Shown: piece by piece, positions 7,997 to 16,814 of the stretch
Layout: each line of letters opens with the position of its first letter
Numbering within the stretch: the stretch's first letter is position 1
Assembly: GCA_016868255.1 (NCBI GenBank)
Contig: VGHN01000003.1
Coordinates: 79,227-143,226, forward strand
Direction: 5' to 3'
DNA: 64,000 bases
DNA from: Betaproteobacteria bacterium
GTDB taxonomy: Bacteria > Pseudomonadota > Gammaproteobacteria > Burkholderiales > Burkholderiaceae_A
The notes under the pieces: generated by a model
What the model saw: only the letters and a program-made list of their open reading frames with translations
The model's database searches: none
Told to the model about the DNA's origin: nothing
Program-made: the position numbers and the translations under genes

Positions 7997-10438
7997 GTGT
8001 CCAAAACCGACCTGCTTCCTCCAGACGCCACCGTGCTGCCCCTCTTGCCTCTCAGAGATGTGGTGGTCTTTCCGCACATGGTCATTCCCCTCTTTGTGGG
8101 CCGGCCCAAGTCCATCAAGGCCATGGAGCGGGCCATGGAGTCGGGCAGCCACGTGTTGCTGGCCGCCCAACGCAGCCCCACGCAAGACGACCCGGGCCTC
8201 GATGACATTTATTCAATTGGTTGCTTGGCCTCGATCCTCCAAATGCTCAAGCTTCCAGATGGCACCGTGAAGGTGCTGGTCGAGGGAACGCAACGCGCCC
8301 GACTCACCGACCTGCAAGACAATGGCGACCACCTAGTGTGCGAGTGCAGCCCGATGCAGCCCGATGAAGAAGACGGCCCCGAGCTCGAGGCCCTCCGTCG
8401 CACGCTGCTCTCGCAGTTCGATCAGTTTGTAAAGCTCAACAAGAAGATTCCCGCTGAGATTCTCAATAGCCTTGTGAGTCTTGAAGATGCCGGCCGTCTT
8501 GCGGACACCATTGCCGCCCACCTGCCGATGAAGCTTGAGCAGAAGCAGGAGATTCTCGAGGTCATTCCGGTGGCCGAGCGTCTCGAGAAACTGCTCGCGC
8601 AGATCGAGACCGAGCTCGACATCCTCCAGGTGGAGAAGCGGATTCGTGGTCGGGTCAAGCGCCAGATGGAGAAGAGCCAGCGCGAGTATTACCTCAACGA
8701 GCAGGTGAAAGCCATTCAGAAGGAGTTGGGCGAGGGCGAGGACAACGAACTCGACGAGCTCGACAAGAAGATCAAGGCGGCTCGGATGCCCAAAGAGGCC
8801 CGAGACAAGGCCCAGTCAGAGCTCAAGAAGCTTCGAATGATGTCACCCATGTCCGCAGAGGCCACTGTGGTGCGCAACTACATCGATGCCTTGGTGGGCC
8901 TGCCCTGGAAGAAGAAAAGCAAGGTCAATATCAACCTTGATAAGGCCGAGAAGGTTCTGGAGGAAGAGCACTACGGACTGGAGAAGGTCAAGGAGCGCAT
9001 TCTCGAGGCGCTGGCTGTGCAGCAGCGTGTCGACAAGGTGAAGGCGCCCATTCTCTGCCTCGTGGGTCCCCCGGGTGTGGGAAAGACCTCGCTTGGCCAA
9101 TCGATCGCCCGCGCAACCAATCGCAAGTTCGTTCGTATGGCGCTGGGTGGTGTTCGCGATGAGTCAGAGATTCGCGGCCATCGACGCACCTACATTGGGT
9201 CGATGCCCGGCAAGATCCTCACCAGTCTTACCAAAACCGGCGTGCGCAATCCTTTGTTCCTTCTCGATGAAGTCGACAAGATGGGAATGGATTTCCGTGG
9301 CGATCCCGCCAGTGCTTTGCTCGAGGTCCTCGACCCCGAACAGAACAACACCTTTGTCGACCACTACATTGAGGTGGAGTACGACCTCTCGGATGTGATG
9401 TTTGTTGCGACCGCCAACTCTCTGAACATCCCCCCTGCGCTGCTCGACCGCATGGAGGTCATTCGGCTCTCCGGCTACACCGAGGACGAAAAGGTGAGCA
9501 TCGCTCAGAAGTATCTTCTGCCCAAGCAAATCAAGCAGACGGGGCTCAAAGACAATGAACTGGCTGTGCAGGAGTCGGCCATTCGGGAGATTATTCGTAG
9601 CTATACCCGCGAGGCCGGTGTGCGGGGTCTCGAGAGGGAGATCTCGAAGATCTGCCGCAAGGTTGTCCGCCTCATTCTCACTGGGAGAGAGAAGGGGCCG
9701 ATCGAGGTCAAGGCCGAGAACATCGAGGACTTTCTCAGCGTCAAGAAATTCACATTTGGTGTTGCCGAGAAGGAAGACCAGGTCGGTGAGGTCACTGGCC
9801 TGGCCTGGACCGAGGTCGGCGGTGAGTTGCTCATGATTGAGGCGGCAGTCATGCCCGGCAAGGGCAACATCATTCGCACCGGCTCACTCGGTGATGTAAT
9901 GAAAGAGTCTGTGGAGGCAGCGCGGTCGGTTGTTCGCAGTCGCTCGCGTCGCCTGGGTATCGCCGACGATGTCTTTGAGAAGCGCGATCTCCACATTCAT
10001 GCCCCCGAGGGCGCCACACCGAAAGACGGGCCCAGTGCGGGCATTGCGATGACCACGGCAATGGTCTCCGCCCTCACAGGAATCCCGGTGCGATCCACGG
10101 TGGCCATGACAGGAGAAATCACCCTCAGGGGTGAGGTCCTTCAGATTGGCGGTCTCAAAGAGAAGCTGCTTGCCGCGCACCGGGGTGGCATTAAAACAGT
10201 GCTCATTCCCGAGCAGAATGTTCGCGACCTCGCGGAGATTCCCGACAATGTGAAGAACGCGCTCGAGATCATCCCCGTGCGTTGGATAGATCGGGTGCTC
10301 GAACTCGCCCTGGCCTCCATGCCCGAGCCGCTTCCCGAGCCTGAAATCGACCCCAAGGCGGCCGTGGCGGCCTCGCCTGCTGTGGCGGCCGAGGTCGAGA
10401 AGGAGCGCGGCTCAGCGGGTGACACGCTGAAACATTAG
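7997..10438 (+). CDS. lon: ATP-dependent protease Lon
   Basis: Lon is a homohexameric AAA+ serine protease that degrades misfolded and regulatory proteins in the cytoplasm. The 813-residue protein has the N-terminal LON substrate-binding domain, a coiled-coil region near 180-260, Walker A GPPGVGKT at 357-364 and the C-terminal protease domain. The catalytic dyad is Ser680 in DGPSAGIAM and Lys723 in [12 protein letters not shown], one residue offset from E. coli. The start is GTG, preceded by a GAAAGGA ribosome-binding site. The last 40 residues are an alanine-, proline- and glutamate-rich tail, probably disordered. Expression is likely heat-inducible from the promoter just upstream. Confidence 0.98.
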   Translation: MSKTDLLPPDATVLPLLPLRDVVVFPHMVIPLFVGRPKSIKAMERAMESGSHVLLAAQRSPTQDDPGLDDIYSIGCLASILQMLKLPDGTVKVLVEGTQRARLTDLQDNGDHLVCECSPMQPDEEDGPELEALRRTLLSQFDQFVKLNKKIPAEILNSLVSLEDAGRLADTIAAHLPMKLEQKQEILEVIPVAERLEKLLAQIETELDILQVEKRIRGRVKRQMEKSQREYYLNEQVKAIQKELGEGEDNELDELDKKIKAARMPKEARDKAQSELKKLRMMSPMSAEATVVRNYIDALVGLPWKKKSKVNINLDKAEKVLEEEHYGLEKVKERILEALAVQQRVDKVKAPILCLVGPPGVGKTSLGQSIARATNRKFVRMALGGVRDESEIRGHRRTYIGSMPGKILTSLTKTGVRNPLFLLDEVDKMGMDFRGDPASALLEVLDPEQNNTFVDHYIEVEYDLSDVMFVATANSLNIPPALLDRMEVIRLSGYTEDEKVSIAQKYLLPKQIKQTGLKDNELAVQESAIREIIRSYTREAGVRGLEREISKICRKVVRLILTGREKGPIEVKAENIEDFLSVKKFTFGVAEKEDQVGEVTGLAWTEVGGELLMIEAAVMPGKGNIIRTGSLGDVMKESVEAARSVVRSRSRRLGIADDVFEKRDLHIHAPEGATPKDGPSAGIAMTTAMVSALTGIPVRSTVAMTGEITLRGEVLQIGGLKEKLLAAHRGGIKTVLIPEQNVRDLAEIPDNVKNALEIIPVRWIDRVLELALASMPEPLPEPEIDPKAAVAASPAVAAEVEKERGSAGDTLKH

Positions 10439-10451
10439 GGTGTCTGACGGG

Positions 10452-10480
10452 TTGACCACCGGCCCAACAATGGGTCTAAT
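10452..10480 (+). promoter_or_regulatory. Sigma-70 promoter of hupB
   Basis: TTGACC at 10452-10457 and TCTAAT at 10475-10480, separated by 17 bases, each match the sigma-70 consensus at five of six positions. The site lies 71 bases before the hupB start, in the 113-base gap after lon. Confidence 0.7.
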
Positions 10481-10551
10481 TCATCCTCTTTGATTTTCTC
10501 CTTGCCCGGAGCCGTTGAAGAGTTTTCGTAAACGCCACACAGGACATAGCC

Positions 10552-10824
10552 GTGAATAAAACAGAATTAATTGAACACATCGCCAAGAATGCAGACCTCT
10601 CCAAGGCGGCTGCCGGGCGCGCCCTGGATTCCATGCTCTCGGGTGTTCGCGCAACACTCAAAAAGGGTGGGTCGGTGACCCTGGTCGGGTTTGGCACATT
10701 TGCCGTGACCAAGCGTGCGGCTCGCACCGGGCGCAATCCTCGTACCGGAGATGCAATCAAGATCAAGGCTTCAAAGCTGCCCCGGTTTCGTCCTGGCAAG
10801 GCCCTGAAGGACGCCCTGAACTAG
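10552..10824 (+). CDS. hupB: DNA-binding protein HU (beta type)
   Basis: HU is the small histone-like protein that bends and compacts bacterial DNA as a dimer. The 90-residue sequence is full length for the family. It starts [11 protein letters not shown], continues with the TLVGFGTF core strand, and carries the conserved DNA-binding arm [10 protein letters not shown] with its tip proline. The start codon is GTG. The position directly after lon is the usual one for hupB in proteobacteria, and it has its own strong promoter. A T-rich stretch with possible weak hairpins follows before the tRNA genes. Confidence 0.97.
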   Translation: MNKTELIEHIAKNADLSKAAAGRALDSMLSGVRATLKKGGSVTLVGFGTFAVTKRAARTGRNPRTGDAIKIKASKLPRFRPGKALKDALN

Positions 10825-10845
10825 CGTGTCTTGGGCCGGATGGGG

Positions 10846-10890
10846 CCAGTGGCCATTGGCCAGTGGTTTGCCAGGGTCTCGTTTTTTATT
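10846..10890 (+). terminator. Possible weak terminator after hupB
   Basis: A short hairpin (TGGCC-ATT-GGCCA) and an alternative TGGC/GCCA pairing precede GTTTTTTATTT. The pairing is poor and not directly next to the T run, so termination is uncertain; the same T-rich bases may belong to the tRNA promoter. Confidence 0.3.
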
Positions 10891-10912
10891 TAACCTGCAG
10901 GTCAACTCACTT

Positions 10913-10988
10913 GGGTGCTTAGCTCAGTTGGTAGAGCGGCGCCCTTACAAGGCGTAGGTCGGGAGTTCGAGCCTCTCAGCACCCACCA
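10913..10988 (+). tRNA. tRNA-Val (anticodon TAC)
   Basis: The 76-nucleotide cloverleaf has acceptor stem GGGTGCT/AGCACCC, D arm TAGCTCAGTTGGTAGAGC, anticodon loop CTTACAA with anticodon TAC, and T loop TTCGAGC; discriminator A and encoded CCA follow. It reads GUA and related valine codons. It is 47 bases before tRNA-Asp and probably co-transcribed with it. Confidence 0.97.
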
Positions 10989-11035
10989 AGTGCATTCCCA
11001 AGATCAGTTAGAATCTCGGTTTAGCGTTCAAGCGC

Positions 11036-11112
11036 GGAGCGGTAGTTCAGTCGGTTAGAATACCGGCCTGTCACGCCGGGGGTCGCGGGTTCGAGTCCCG
11101 TCCGCTCCGCCA
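11036..11112 (+). tRNA. tRNA-Asp (anticodon GTC)
   Basis: The 77-nucleotide cloverleaf has acceptor stem GGAGCGG/CCGCTCC, anticodon loop CTGTCAC with anticodon GTC, T loop TTCGAGT, discriminator G and an encoded CCA. Only ten bases separate the CCA from the ppiD start codon, so tRNA and chaperone mRNA are probably one transcript. Confidence 0.97.
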
Positions 11113-11122
11113 ATTTCCTCTC

Positions 11123-12601
11123 ATGCTCGAGTTCATCCGCTCCAATCGCAGGCTTCTTCAGTTTGTTCTGCTGCTTTTTATCGTTCCATCGTTTGTGGTG
11201 GTCGGTGCGTGGGACATGGTCAACCCGAACGCGGGCGCCAATACGGTGGCGGTCGTCAACGGCAAGAAGATCGACCGTTCGGCATGGGAAGAGGCCCATC
11301 GCCGCTCAATCGACAACATGAGCCAGCAGTTCGGCGGTCAACTTCCAGCCGATCTCATCAACACGCCCGCTGCGCGTCAGTCCTCGCTTGAAGAGTTGGT
11401 GACTCGTGCACTCATCATCGAGGCCGCCAATGCCCAGGGGCTTCGTGTCTCAGACGAGTTTCTGAAATCCATCATCTCCAATATCCCGGAGTTCCAAGAG
11501 GCTGGGGTCTTCAAGCTCGAGAAGGCACAGGCATTTCTAAAGTCGCGTGGCTTGACCTCCGAGGGATTTGAAGCCGGCCTGAGACAAGACCTCTCCGCAG
11601 AGTGGCTCCCCAGGTCGATTGCTGATTCATCGATTGGATCGCGCCGACTTGCGCGTCAGCTCTCGCGCGCCGAGACGGAGCTGCGCGAACTCCGCATCGA
11701 GCGCTTCTCGCCCCAGTCTTTCTTGTCGCAGTCGGTTCCCTCCGCCGATGAGATTCGTGCGCACTTCGATGCCAGCGCCTCTCGGTATCAGTCTGCGGAG
11801 CAGGTCGATCTCGAGCTGGTCATACTCTCTGGGCAGCGCTCTGCTGCCGACATTGAGTCCTTTGCGAACATGGTCTACGAGCAAAGCGACAGCCTCGCGC
11901 CGGCCAGCGAGAAGTTCAAGCTGCCCATCATTCGAGTGAAAAATCTGGAGCGGGGCCGATCGGTCAGCGTGGCCCAGGCAGGCAGCAACGAAGCCGCACT
12001 CGTGCTGAATCATCCCAAGCTGGCCGATCAGATCTTTCGCCCCGATGTGGTGACCGATCGCCGCAACACCGAGTCGGTTGAGATCAGACCAGGGCTGCAT
12101 GCGAGTCTGCGCGTGGCCGATTATCGACCCGCACGCCCCTTGCCCTTTGATGCTGTCGCAGGCGCCATTCGAGCTGAATTGCAGCAGAAAAAGGCCGAGA
12201 AGCTTGCTGTCGATGCCGCGCTGGCATGGGGCCAGCAGTCCAATGCGGGCCGTTCAGTTCGAATTGAGCGTGCCGATGCGGCCGGTGCGATCAAGGCCGT
12301 TGGTCTTACCACCGAGTCGTCCAATGCTCGACGCGTTCTGACGGAACTCTTCTCTGACTCGCTGCGCGCGGGCCAGCCCAAGGTCATCGATTTGGGTCGC
12401 GATGGAAGTCTTGCCGTGGTCTTGGTGTCCACTCGGCTGCAGGCCTCTGATGCGCCGCTGGTTCGCCAGCGCCTGGGTGCAGCCTTCTCACTGATCGAGC
12501 AGATCGATGGCGAGGCCGCCACACGCAGTTGGCTTCAGGAAATGGAGAACCGCTACGAGGTTGAGCGTTTCCCCAAGAGGCTTGAGGCCGCCGCTTCGTA
12601 G
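11123..12601 (+). CDS. ppiD: PpiD-like membrane-anchored periplasmic chaperone, apparently lacking the parvulin domain
   Basis: The 492-residue protein starts like PpiD: a charged N terminus (MLEFIRSNRR), one membrane anchor at about residues 11-29, then a SurA_N-type chaperone region starting near VVNGKKIDRSAW. Family members are about 620-640 residues and have a parvulin (PpiC) isomerase domain in the middle. Here the sequence passes at about residues 226-255 from the segment that normally leads into that domain (YQSAEQVDLELVIL) to the one that normally follows it (FANMVYEQSDSL). No parvulin motif such as HILV or GGDLGW is present. The C-terminal region (NPKL-like and RRNTE segments) is retained. 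It therefore looks like a holdase without isomerase activity. It starts ten bases after tRNA-Asp with no clear ribosome-binding site, and overlaps mnmH at the 3' end. Confidence 0.88.
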   Translation: MLEFIRSNRRLLQFVLLLFIVPSFVVVGAWDMVNPNAGANTVAVVNGKKIDRSAWEEAHRRSIDNMSQQFGGQLPADLINTPAARQSSLEELVTRALIIEAANAQGLRVSDEFLKSIISNIPEFQEAGVFKLEKAQAFLKSRGLTSEGFEAGLRQDLSAEWLPRSIADSSIGSRRLARQLSRAETELRELRIERFSPQSFLSQSVPSADEIRAHFDASASRYQSAEQVDLELVILSGQRSAADIESFANMVYEQSDSLAPASEKFKLPIIRVKNLERGRSVSVAQAGSNEAALVLNHPKLADQIFRPDVVTDRRNTESVEIRPGLHASLRVADYRPARPLPFDAVAGAIRAELQQKKAEKLAVDAALAWGQQSNAGRSVRIERADAAGAIKAVGLTTESSNARRVLTELFSDSLRAGQPKVIDLGRDGSLAVVLVSTRLQASDAPLVRQRLGAAFSLIEQIDGEAATRSWLQEMENRYEVERFPKRLEAAAS

Positions 12602-13632
12602 CCCTCCGGGCCAATCTCACGAATCGCCACCTTCCTCGCGTTTCCGATTTTCGGAAAGTTTCTCTGGATCGAGCGTTGGTAGCTAGGGTCGTAGTGGTCG
12701 ATCAAAAGACTGTTGACCAACCCCTCCCAGTCCTTGCATTCCACGGATTTCATCCAACTGTTCAATAGCTGATGGGCCACAAGGCCTCTGAGCTTGGTGA
12801 GTTGTTCAAGCAGCGGAGCGGGGTCGGCAAGAAAGTGACGATAGTCCTCGATGAGCAGGGCAACCCGAAGGGCCTGAGGCACATCGAGTTCAATGCAGGG
12901 GCTCGCGCGAATTGCATCGATCAGGGCCTCGGGCAACTGAACATTGCCAATCTTTCTGCTCTCCGATTCAACGAAGATTGGCTGGCCCTTGGGCAGTCGA
13001 TGCAGTTTTTCCCAGAGCAGGCTCTCGAACCGCTTCTGAGAGGGCTGAGAGGAGTCGGGGTGCAGCCCCAAGATGGAGCCGCGGTGGTTGGCAAGCGCCT
13101 CTAAGTCCAAGACGGGCGCCCCCATGCGATCGAGTGCCTGCAGGAAACGGGTCTTGCCGGAGCCAGTCACTCCGCAGACCACCTGGAATTGCAGCTGCTG
13201 AACAAGCAATGGCAGCTCGGAGATCACATGGGCCCGGTAGGCCTTGTAGCCGCCTTGGAGGAGAGTGACTGGCCAGCCAACTCTCGAGAGCACGGTGGCC
13301 ATTGCACCGCTTCGATTTCCACCTCGCCAGCAGTAAATCAATGGTCGCCACTGCCGAGGACGATTGACAAGCTCGTTCTCTAGGTAGCTTGCAATTCGCT
13401 TGGAGACGATGGCGGCACCCGCCCGCTTGGCCTCGAATGAGTCGGCCTTGTATTGGGTTCCAATTTGCGTTCGCTCTGCATCGGAGAGCACGGGAAGATT
13501 CGTGGCCCCCGGCAGGTGGTCATCGGCAAACTCAGAAGGACTTCGAACGTCGATGACCTCGTCAAAGCCTTGGCCTGCGGAAAATGCCTCGCCAATGGTG
13601 ATCGAGACCGGATGGCTGGACCTCTGTCTCAC
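12553..13632 (-). CDS. mnmH: tRNA 2-selenouridine synthase MnmH (SelU)
   Basis: MnmH replaces the sulfur of 2-thiouridine at the wobble position of certain tRNAs with selenium, by way of a geranylated intermediate. The N-terminal rhodanese domain has its active Cys101 in YCWRGGNRSG, and a P-loop domain follows with GVTGSGKT at 154-161. I choose the GTG at 13632 (359 residues), because it makes a GTGA overlap with the gst stop and gives the normal family length; the open frame extends 64 codons further into gst. Selenium donor synthesis (selD) is not in the window. It is last in the queF-to-mnmH operon, and its end overlaps ppiD by 49 bases. Confidence 0.93.
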   Translation of the reverse strand: MRQRSSHPVSITIGEAFSAGQGFDEVIDVRSPSEFADDHLPGATNLPVLSDAERTQIGTQYKADSFEAKRAGAAIVSKRIASYLENELVNRPRQWRPLIYCWRGGNRSGAMATVLSRVGWPVTLLQGGYKAYRAHVISELPLLVQQLQFQVVCGVTGSGKTRFLQALDRMGAPVLDLEALANHRGSILGLHPDSSQPSQKRFESLLWEKLHRLPKGQPIFVESESRKIGNVQLPEALIDAIRASPCIELDVPQALRVALLIEDYRHFLADPAPLLEQLTKLRGLVAHQLLNSWMKSVECKDWEGLVNSLLIDHYDPSYQRSIQRNFPKIGNARKVAIREIGPEGYEAAASSLLGKRSTS

Positions 13633-14315
13633 GACTGAGGCGATTGGCCAAACAAGAGTTTCTTGGCGGTTGGGTCCGTGAGAGGACGGCGGCGTTCCGC
13701 CAGAACAGCCATTCCACGCGTCACTGCGGGTCGGGCCGCGATCCTGTCGTACCAGGCCTTCACAGCCGGGAAATCGTTGAGGTCCACGCCTTGGTTGGCG
13801 TGGGAGGCCGCCCACGCAAAACACGCAATATCGGCAATGGTGTACTGACCCGCAGCCAGGTAGCCGGTCTTCTCTAGTTGAAGGTTGAGAACGCCATAGA
13901 GGCGCTGGGCCTCCTTGCTGTAGCGGTCAATGGCGTACTCAATGGGCTGTGGTGCGTAGAGCCTGAAATGATGGGCCTGCCCAAGCATGGGACCGAACCC
14001 ACCCATCTGGAACATGAGCCACTGCAAGACTTCGTAGCGCTCTCGGTCGGTGCGACCAAGGAATTGATTGGCCTTGCTTGCCAGATAGACCATGATGGCC
14101 CCCGATTCAAATAGCGAGATGGGCGCGTTGTTCGGACCATCCTCGTCCACGATGGCAGGAATCTTGTTGTTGGGACTGATTTCAAGGAAGTCGGGCTTGA
14201 ATTGATCGCCGGCGCCGATGTCGATGGCGATGGCCTCATAGGGCATATGAAGCTCCTCGAGCAGAATCGAGATCTTCTTTCCGTTGGGGGTTGGCCAGGT
14301 ATAGAGCTTGATCAT
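13629..14315 (-). CDS. Glutathione S-transferase family protein, YfcG/YghU (Ure2p-like) type
   Basis: The 228-residue protein has a thioredoxin-fold N-terminal domain starting MIKLYTWPTPNGKK and an all-helical C-terminal domain. The TPNG motif at residues 9-12, in place of a catalytic Ser, Tyr or Cys, is typical of the YfcG/YghU group, whose members reduce disulfides using bound glutathione. NNKIPAIVD supplies the cis-proline and FESGAI the glutathione gamma-glutamyl contact. The exact substrate cannot be told from sequence. The ATG overlaps the prmB stop (ATGA), and its stop overlaps the mnmH GTG. No functional link to lysine synthesis is evident; the position may only reflect operon packing. 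Confidence 0.92.
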   Translation of the reverse strand: MIKLYTWPTPNGKKISILLEELHMPYEAIAIDIGAGDQFKPDFLEISPNNKIPAIVDEDGPNNAPISLFESGAIMVYLASKANQFLGRTDRERYEVLQWLMFQMGGFGPMLGQAHHFRLYAPQPIEYAIDRYSKEAQRLYGVLNLQLEKTGYLAAGQYTIADIACFAWAASHANQGVDLNDFPAVKAWYDRIAARPAVTRGMAVLAERRRPLTDPTAKKLLFGQSPQS

Positions 14316-15238
14316 GGGGCGCCTTTCAACATAAAAACTTGATGACTGGTCTGGCTTGTATCGAGCCAGATTGGAGTGAGGTAGGGGAATTCTAGATCGA
14401 GCAGGTCGTCGGTGGCATCTCCCTCGTGTCCCACCTCGAGCAGAAGCCGGCCCCCCGGTGCCAGCCAGCGTTGGAAATCGCCGAGCACGCGCGCAACCAC
14501 CTCCATTCCATCGGCACCGGCCGCCAGGGCCAAACGCGGTTCCCGCTGAAACTCGGCAGGCATGGCTTCGTGTTTATCCACGGGCACGTAGGGTGGGTTG
14601 CAGAGAATCAGATCGAACCGGCGCAAGTCGCTCAAAGAGAGCCCGGCAAACAGATCCGACTCGATGAGCCGCACTCGGTCTTTGAGACCATGGTCGGTCA
14701 CGTTCTCGAGTGCGAGCGAGAGTGCCTCGGGGCTGATGTCCAAGGCCGTGACTTGGCAATCGGGGAAGCGGTGGGCGGCAATAATGGCCAGGCTCGCAGA
14801 CCCGCAACAGAGGTCAAGAATTTTTGCGCAGGGCGGTGGGCTTCCATCCATCGACTCGGGTGACACAATCAGCTCGGCCAGAAGTGAGCGAGGGATGATC
14901 GCGCGCGCATCGGCCCGAAAACGATAGCCAAGCAGCCAAGTCTCTTTGAGGATGTAGGCGGTTGGAATTCGCAATTGCACTCGCTCAACAGCGGCTGCAA
15001 AGAGCTGCCCTCGCTCCAACTCAGACAACACCCGCGATTCGATTTCGCCATCGCTATCAACGGCCAGGCCAAGTGCGCCGAGTGCCAGCCAGCGTGCTTC
15101 ATCGTAGGGGTCGAGCGTGCCTTGGCCGAGGCCGATGTCGTCCTCTGTCATGGCCGATTCAATCGCCTCAATCCAATTCCCAATGGTTTGCAAGTTTTCG
15201 CAGGCCCAACCCACGCCCGAGTCGATGAGCTGGCTCAT
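14312..15238 (-). CDS. prmB: Ribosomal protein uL3 N5-glutamine methyltransferase PrmB
   Basis: PrmB methylates a glutamine of ribosomal protein uL3 during assembly of the large subunit. The 308-residue protein matches PrmB rather than the release-factor enzyme PrmC: its middle segment reads RIPTAYILKETW with IIPRSLLAELI, where PrmC has PRPETE. The SAM-binding motif is DLCCGSAS at 142-149, and the catalytic NPPY tetrapeptide is at 214-217. The second cysteine of the SAM motif, where most relatives have GTG or GSG, is slightly unusual. It follows dapE by 15 bases, and its stop overlaps the gst ATG. Confidence 0.94.
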   Translation of the reverse strand: MSQLIDSGVGWACENLQTIGNWIEAIESAMTEDDIGLGQGTLDPYDEARWLALGALGLAVDSDGEIESRVLSELERGQLFAAAVERVQLRIPTAYILKETWLLGYRFRADARAIIPRSLLAELIVSPESMDGSPPPCAKILDLCCGSASLAIIAAHRFPDCQVTALDISPEALSLALENVTDHGLKDRVRLIESDLFAGLSLSDLRRFDLILCNPPYVPVDKHEAMPAEFQREPRLALAAGADGMEVVARVLGDFQRWLAPGGRLLLEVGHEGDATDDLLDLEFPYLTPIWLDTSQTSHQVFMLKGAP

Positions 15239-15253
15239 CTGTTGGATGAGTAA

Positions 15254-16414
15254 TTAGCGACTGGCAATCGCCGCGGGCTTGCGCTCGAGCAGATCGGTAA
15301 TCAGTTCGAGATAGATGGCATGAAGGCCATCGAGGGCCTCGACCGCAATACGTTCGTCGATCTGGTGAATGGTGGCGTTGACCGGTCCGAACTCCACCAC
15401 TTCTCGACAATGCTTGGCAATGAAACGGCCATCGGAGGTTCCACCGGTGGTGGAGAGCTCGGCCTTGATTCCTGTCTCTTTGGCGATTGCTCCACGGAGG
15501 GAATCGCAGAGGGTGCCAACTGGGGTGAGGTATGGGTCGCCACCAAGATTCCATTCAATTTGGTGTTGAAGGCCATGTCGGTCGAGCACGGCCTCGAGTC
15601 GAGACTTCAGCGAGTCGGGGCTGCTTACTGTGGCGAAACGAAAATTAAAGGCGGCAGTGAGGGCGCCAGGAATCACGTTGGTTGCGCCAGTGCCCGATTG
15701 AATGTTGGAGACCTGCCAGGTGGTGGGAGGGAAGTACTGATTCCCATCGTCCCATCGAATCGCAGCAAGCTCGGCCAGGGCGGGTGCAAACCGGTGAATG
15801 GGGTTTTCTGCAAGGTGCGGATAGGCGACGTGGCCCTGCTTGCCAAAGATGGTGAGTTGACCCGACAAGGACCCTCGACGGCCATTCTTAATGGTGTCGC
15901 CAAGCGATGCGCTTGAGGTGGGCTCTCCCACGAGGCAGTAGTTGAGTTGCTCGCCTCGATGGGCCAACTCACGCAGGACTTGAACGGTGCCATCGATCGC
16001 GGGGCCCTCCTCGTCGGAAGTAATGAGAAAGGCAAGGCGGCCGTTGAACTGCCCTCTGGCCTTGATAAACGACTCCGATGCTGTGACAAACGCAGCCACC
16101 GAGGACTTCATGTCGGCGGCCCCGCGTCCATAGAGTTGGCCGTCTGCAATCTCTGCGGCAAACGGGGGATGGGTCCACTTCTCTAATGGGCCGGGTGGAA
16201 CGACATCGATATGGCCAGCCAGAACAAGGGTGGGCCCGGGGAGGCCGCCCTCACGCACCGCCCAGAGATTCGTCACCTCACCATAGGGCATGATCTCCGA
16301 CTTGAATCCAAGAGGTTCGAGTCGGCTGGCGATCCATTGGCAGCAGCCCTCGTCTTTCGGTGTGACCGAAGGACGTCGAATTAACTCCTGGGCTGCAGCA
16401 AGTGTTGGGCTCAT
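15254..16414 (-). CDS. dapE: Succinyl-diaminopimelate desuccinylase
   Basis: DapE hydrolyses N-succinyl-LL-diaminopimelate to LL-diaminopimelate and succinate, in the pathway giving lysine and meso-diaminopimelate for peptidoglycan. The 386-residue M20-family metallopeptidase shows the first zinc motif (His68, Asp70 in GHIDVVPPG), the bridging aspartate (Asp101 in GRGAADMK) and the general base in TSDEEGPA. The dimerisation-domain sequence [22 protein letters not shown] is recognisable from its [10 protein letters not shown] core. The ATG overlaps the stop of the ArsC-like gene. It acts two steps after dapD of the same operon. Confidence 0.96.
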   Translation of the reverse strand: MSPTLAAAQELIRRPSVTPKDEGCCQWIASRLEPLGFKSEIMPYGEVTNLWAVREGGLPGPTLVLAGHIDVVPPGPLEKWTHPPFAAEIADGQLYGRGAADMKSSVAAFVTASESFIKARGQFNGRLAFLITSDEEGPAIDGTVQVLRELAHRGEQLNYCLVGEPTSSASLGDTIKNGRRGSLSGQLTIFGKQGHVAYPHLAENPIHRFAPALAELAAIRWDDGNQYFPPTTWQVSNIQSGTGATNVIPGALTAAFNFRFATVSSPDSLKSRLEAVLDRHGLQHQIEWNLGGDPYLTPVGTLCDSLRGAIAKETGIKAELSTTGGTSDGRFIAKHCREVVEFGPVNATIHQIDERIAVEALDGLHAIYLELITDLLERKPAAIASR

Positions 16415-16812
16415 GTTGGGTTGCTGGTGGTGGATCGAGCGAGCAGATGGGCAGAGAAAAGATTCTCATACAAATCGGCATTAAAACCCACAGCGAGTTG
16501 TTGACCCCAGCTTAAAACGGGGCGTTTAATCAGCATGGGTTGGACCAGGAGCAACTCCACTGCAGTGGCCTGGTCCACCACCGACTGACGGGTCTCCAGA
16601 GGGAGTTGTCGCCATGTCTGCCCCCGTCGGTTCAAGAGGCTGTCGTGCGGAATATGCTTGAGCCAATCAAGCAGCAGTATTCGGTCGGGCGGCTCTTTGC
16701 GAAGGTCGTGAAAGTCGAAGTCGAGCGCCTTCTCCTTGAGCCACTTTCGGGCCTGGCGGACCTGGTCACAGGCCACGATGCCAAAGAGTACGATGCGCGG
16801 GGCTTCGGACAA
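16411..16812 (-). CDS. ArsC/Spx-family protein (YffB-like), function unknown
   Basis: The 133-residue protein has the thioredoxin-like fold of the ArsC/Spx/YffB family. It opens with a strand and single cysteine ([16 protein letters not shown], Cys15), followed by the middle helix and [17 protein letters not shown], where family members have the KRPI segment before the C-terminal helix. Only one cysteine of the usual CXXC position is present, as in YffB and arsenate reductases. Nothing nearby suggests arsenic resistance, and small ArsC-like genes between dapD and dapE are common in betaproteobacteria, so I do not assign arsenate reductase activity. The start is TTG, supported by a well-spaced GAGGGG site. 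The stop overlaps the dapE ATG. Confidence 0.88.
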   Translation of the reverse strand: MSEAPRIVLFGIVACDQVRQARKWLKEKALDFDFHDLRKEPPDRILLLDWLKHIPHDSLLNRRGQTWRQLPLETRQSVVDQATAVELLLVQPMLIKRPVLSWGQQLAVGFNADLYENLFSAHLLARSTTSNPT

Positions 16813-16814
16813 CG

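Noticed and set aside
10410..10432. Inverted repeat TCAGCG/CGCTGA at the end of lon
   Set aside because: It is a six-pair stem with no T run after it, and it lies within lon coding sequence; it does not look like an intrinsic terminator.
16411..16812. Arsenate reductase (arsenic resistance)
   Set aside because: The fold is ArsC-like, but the gene is embedded in a lysine-synthesis operon with no ars genes, and family members of this type have unproven function.
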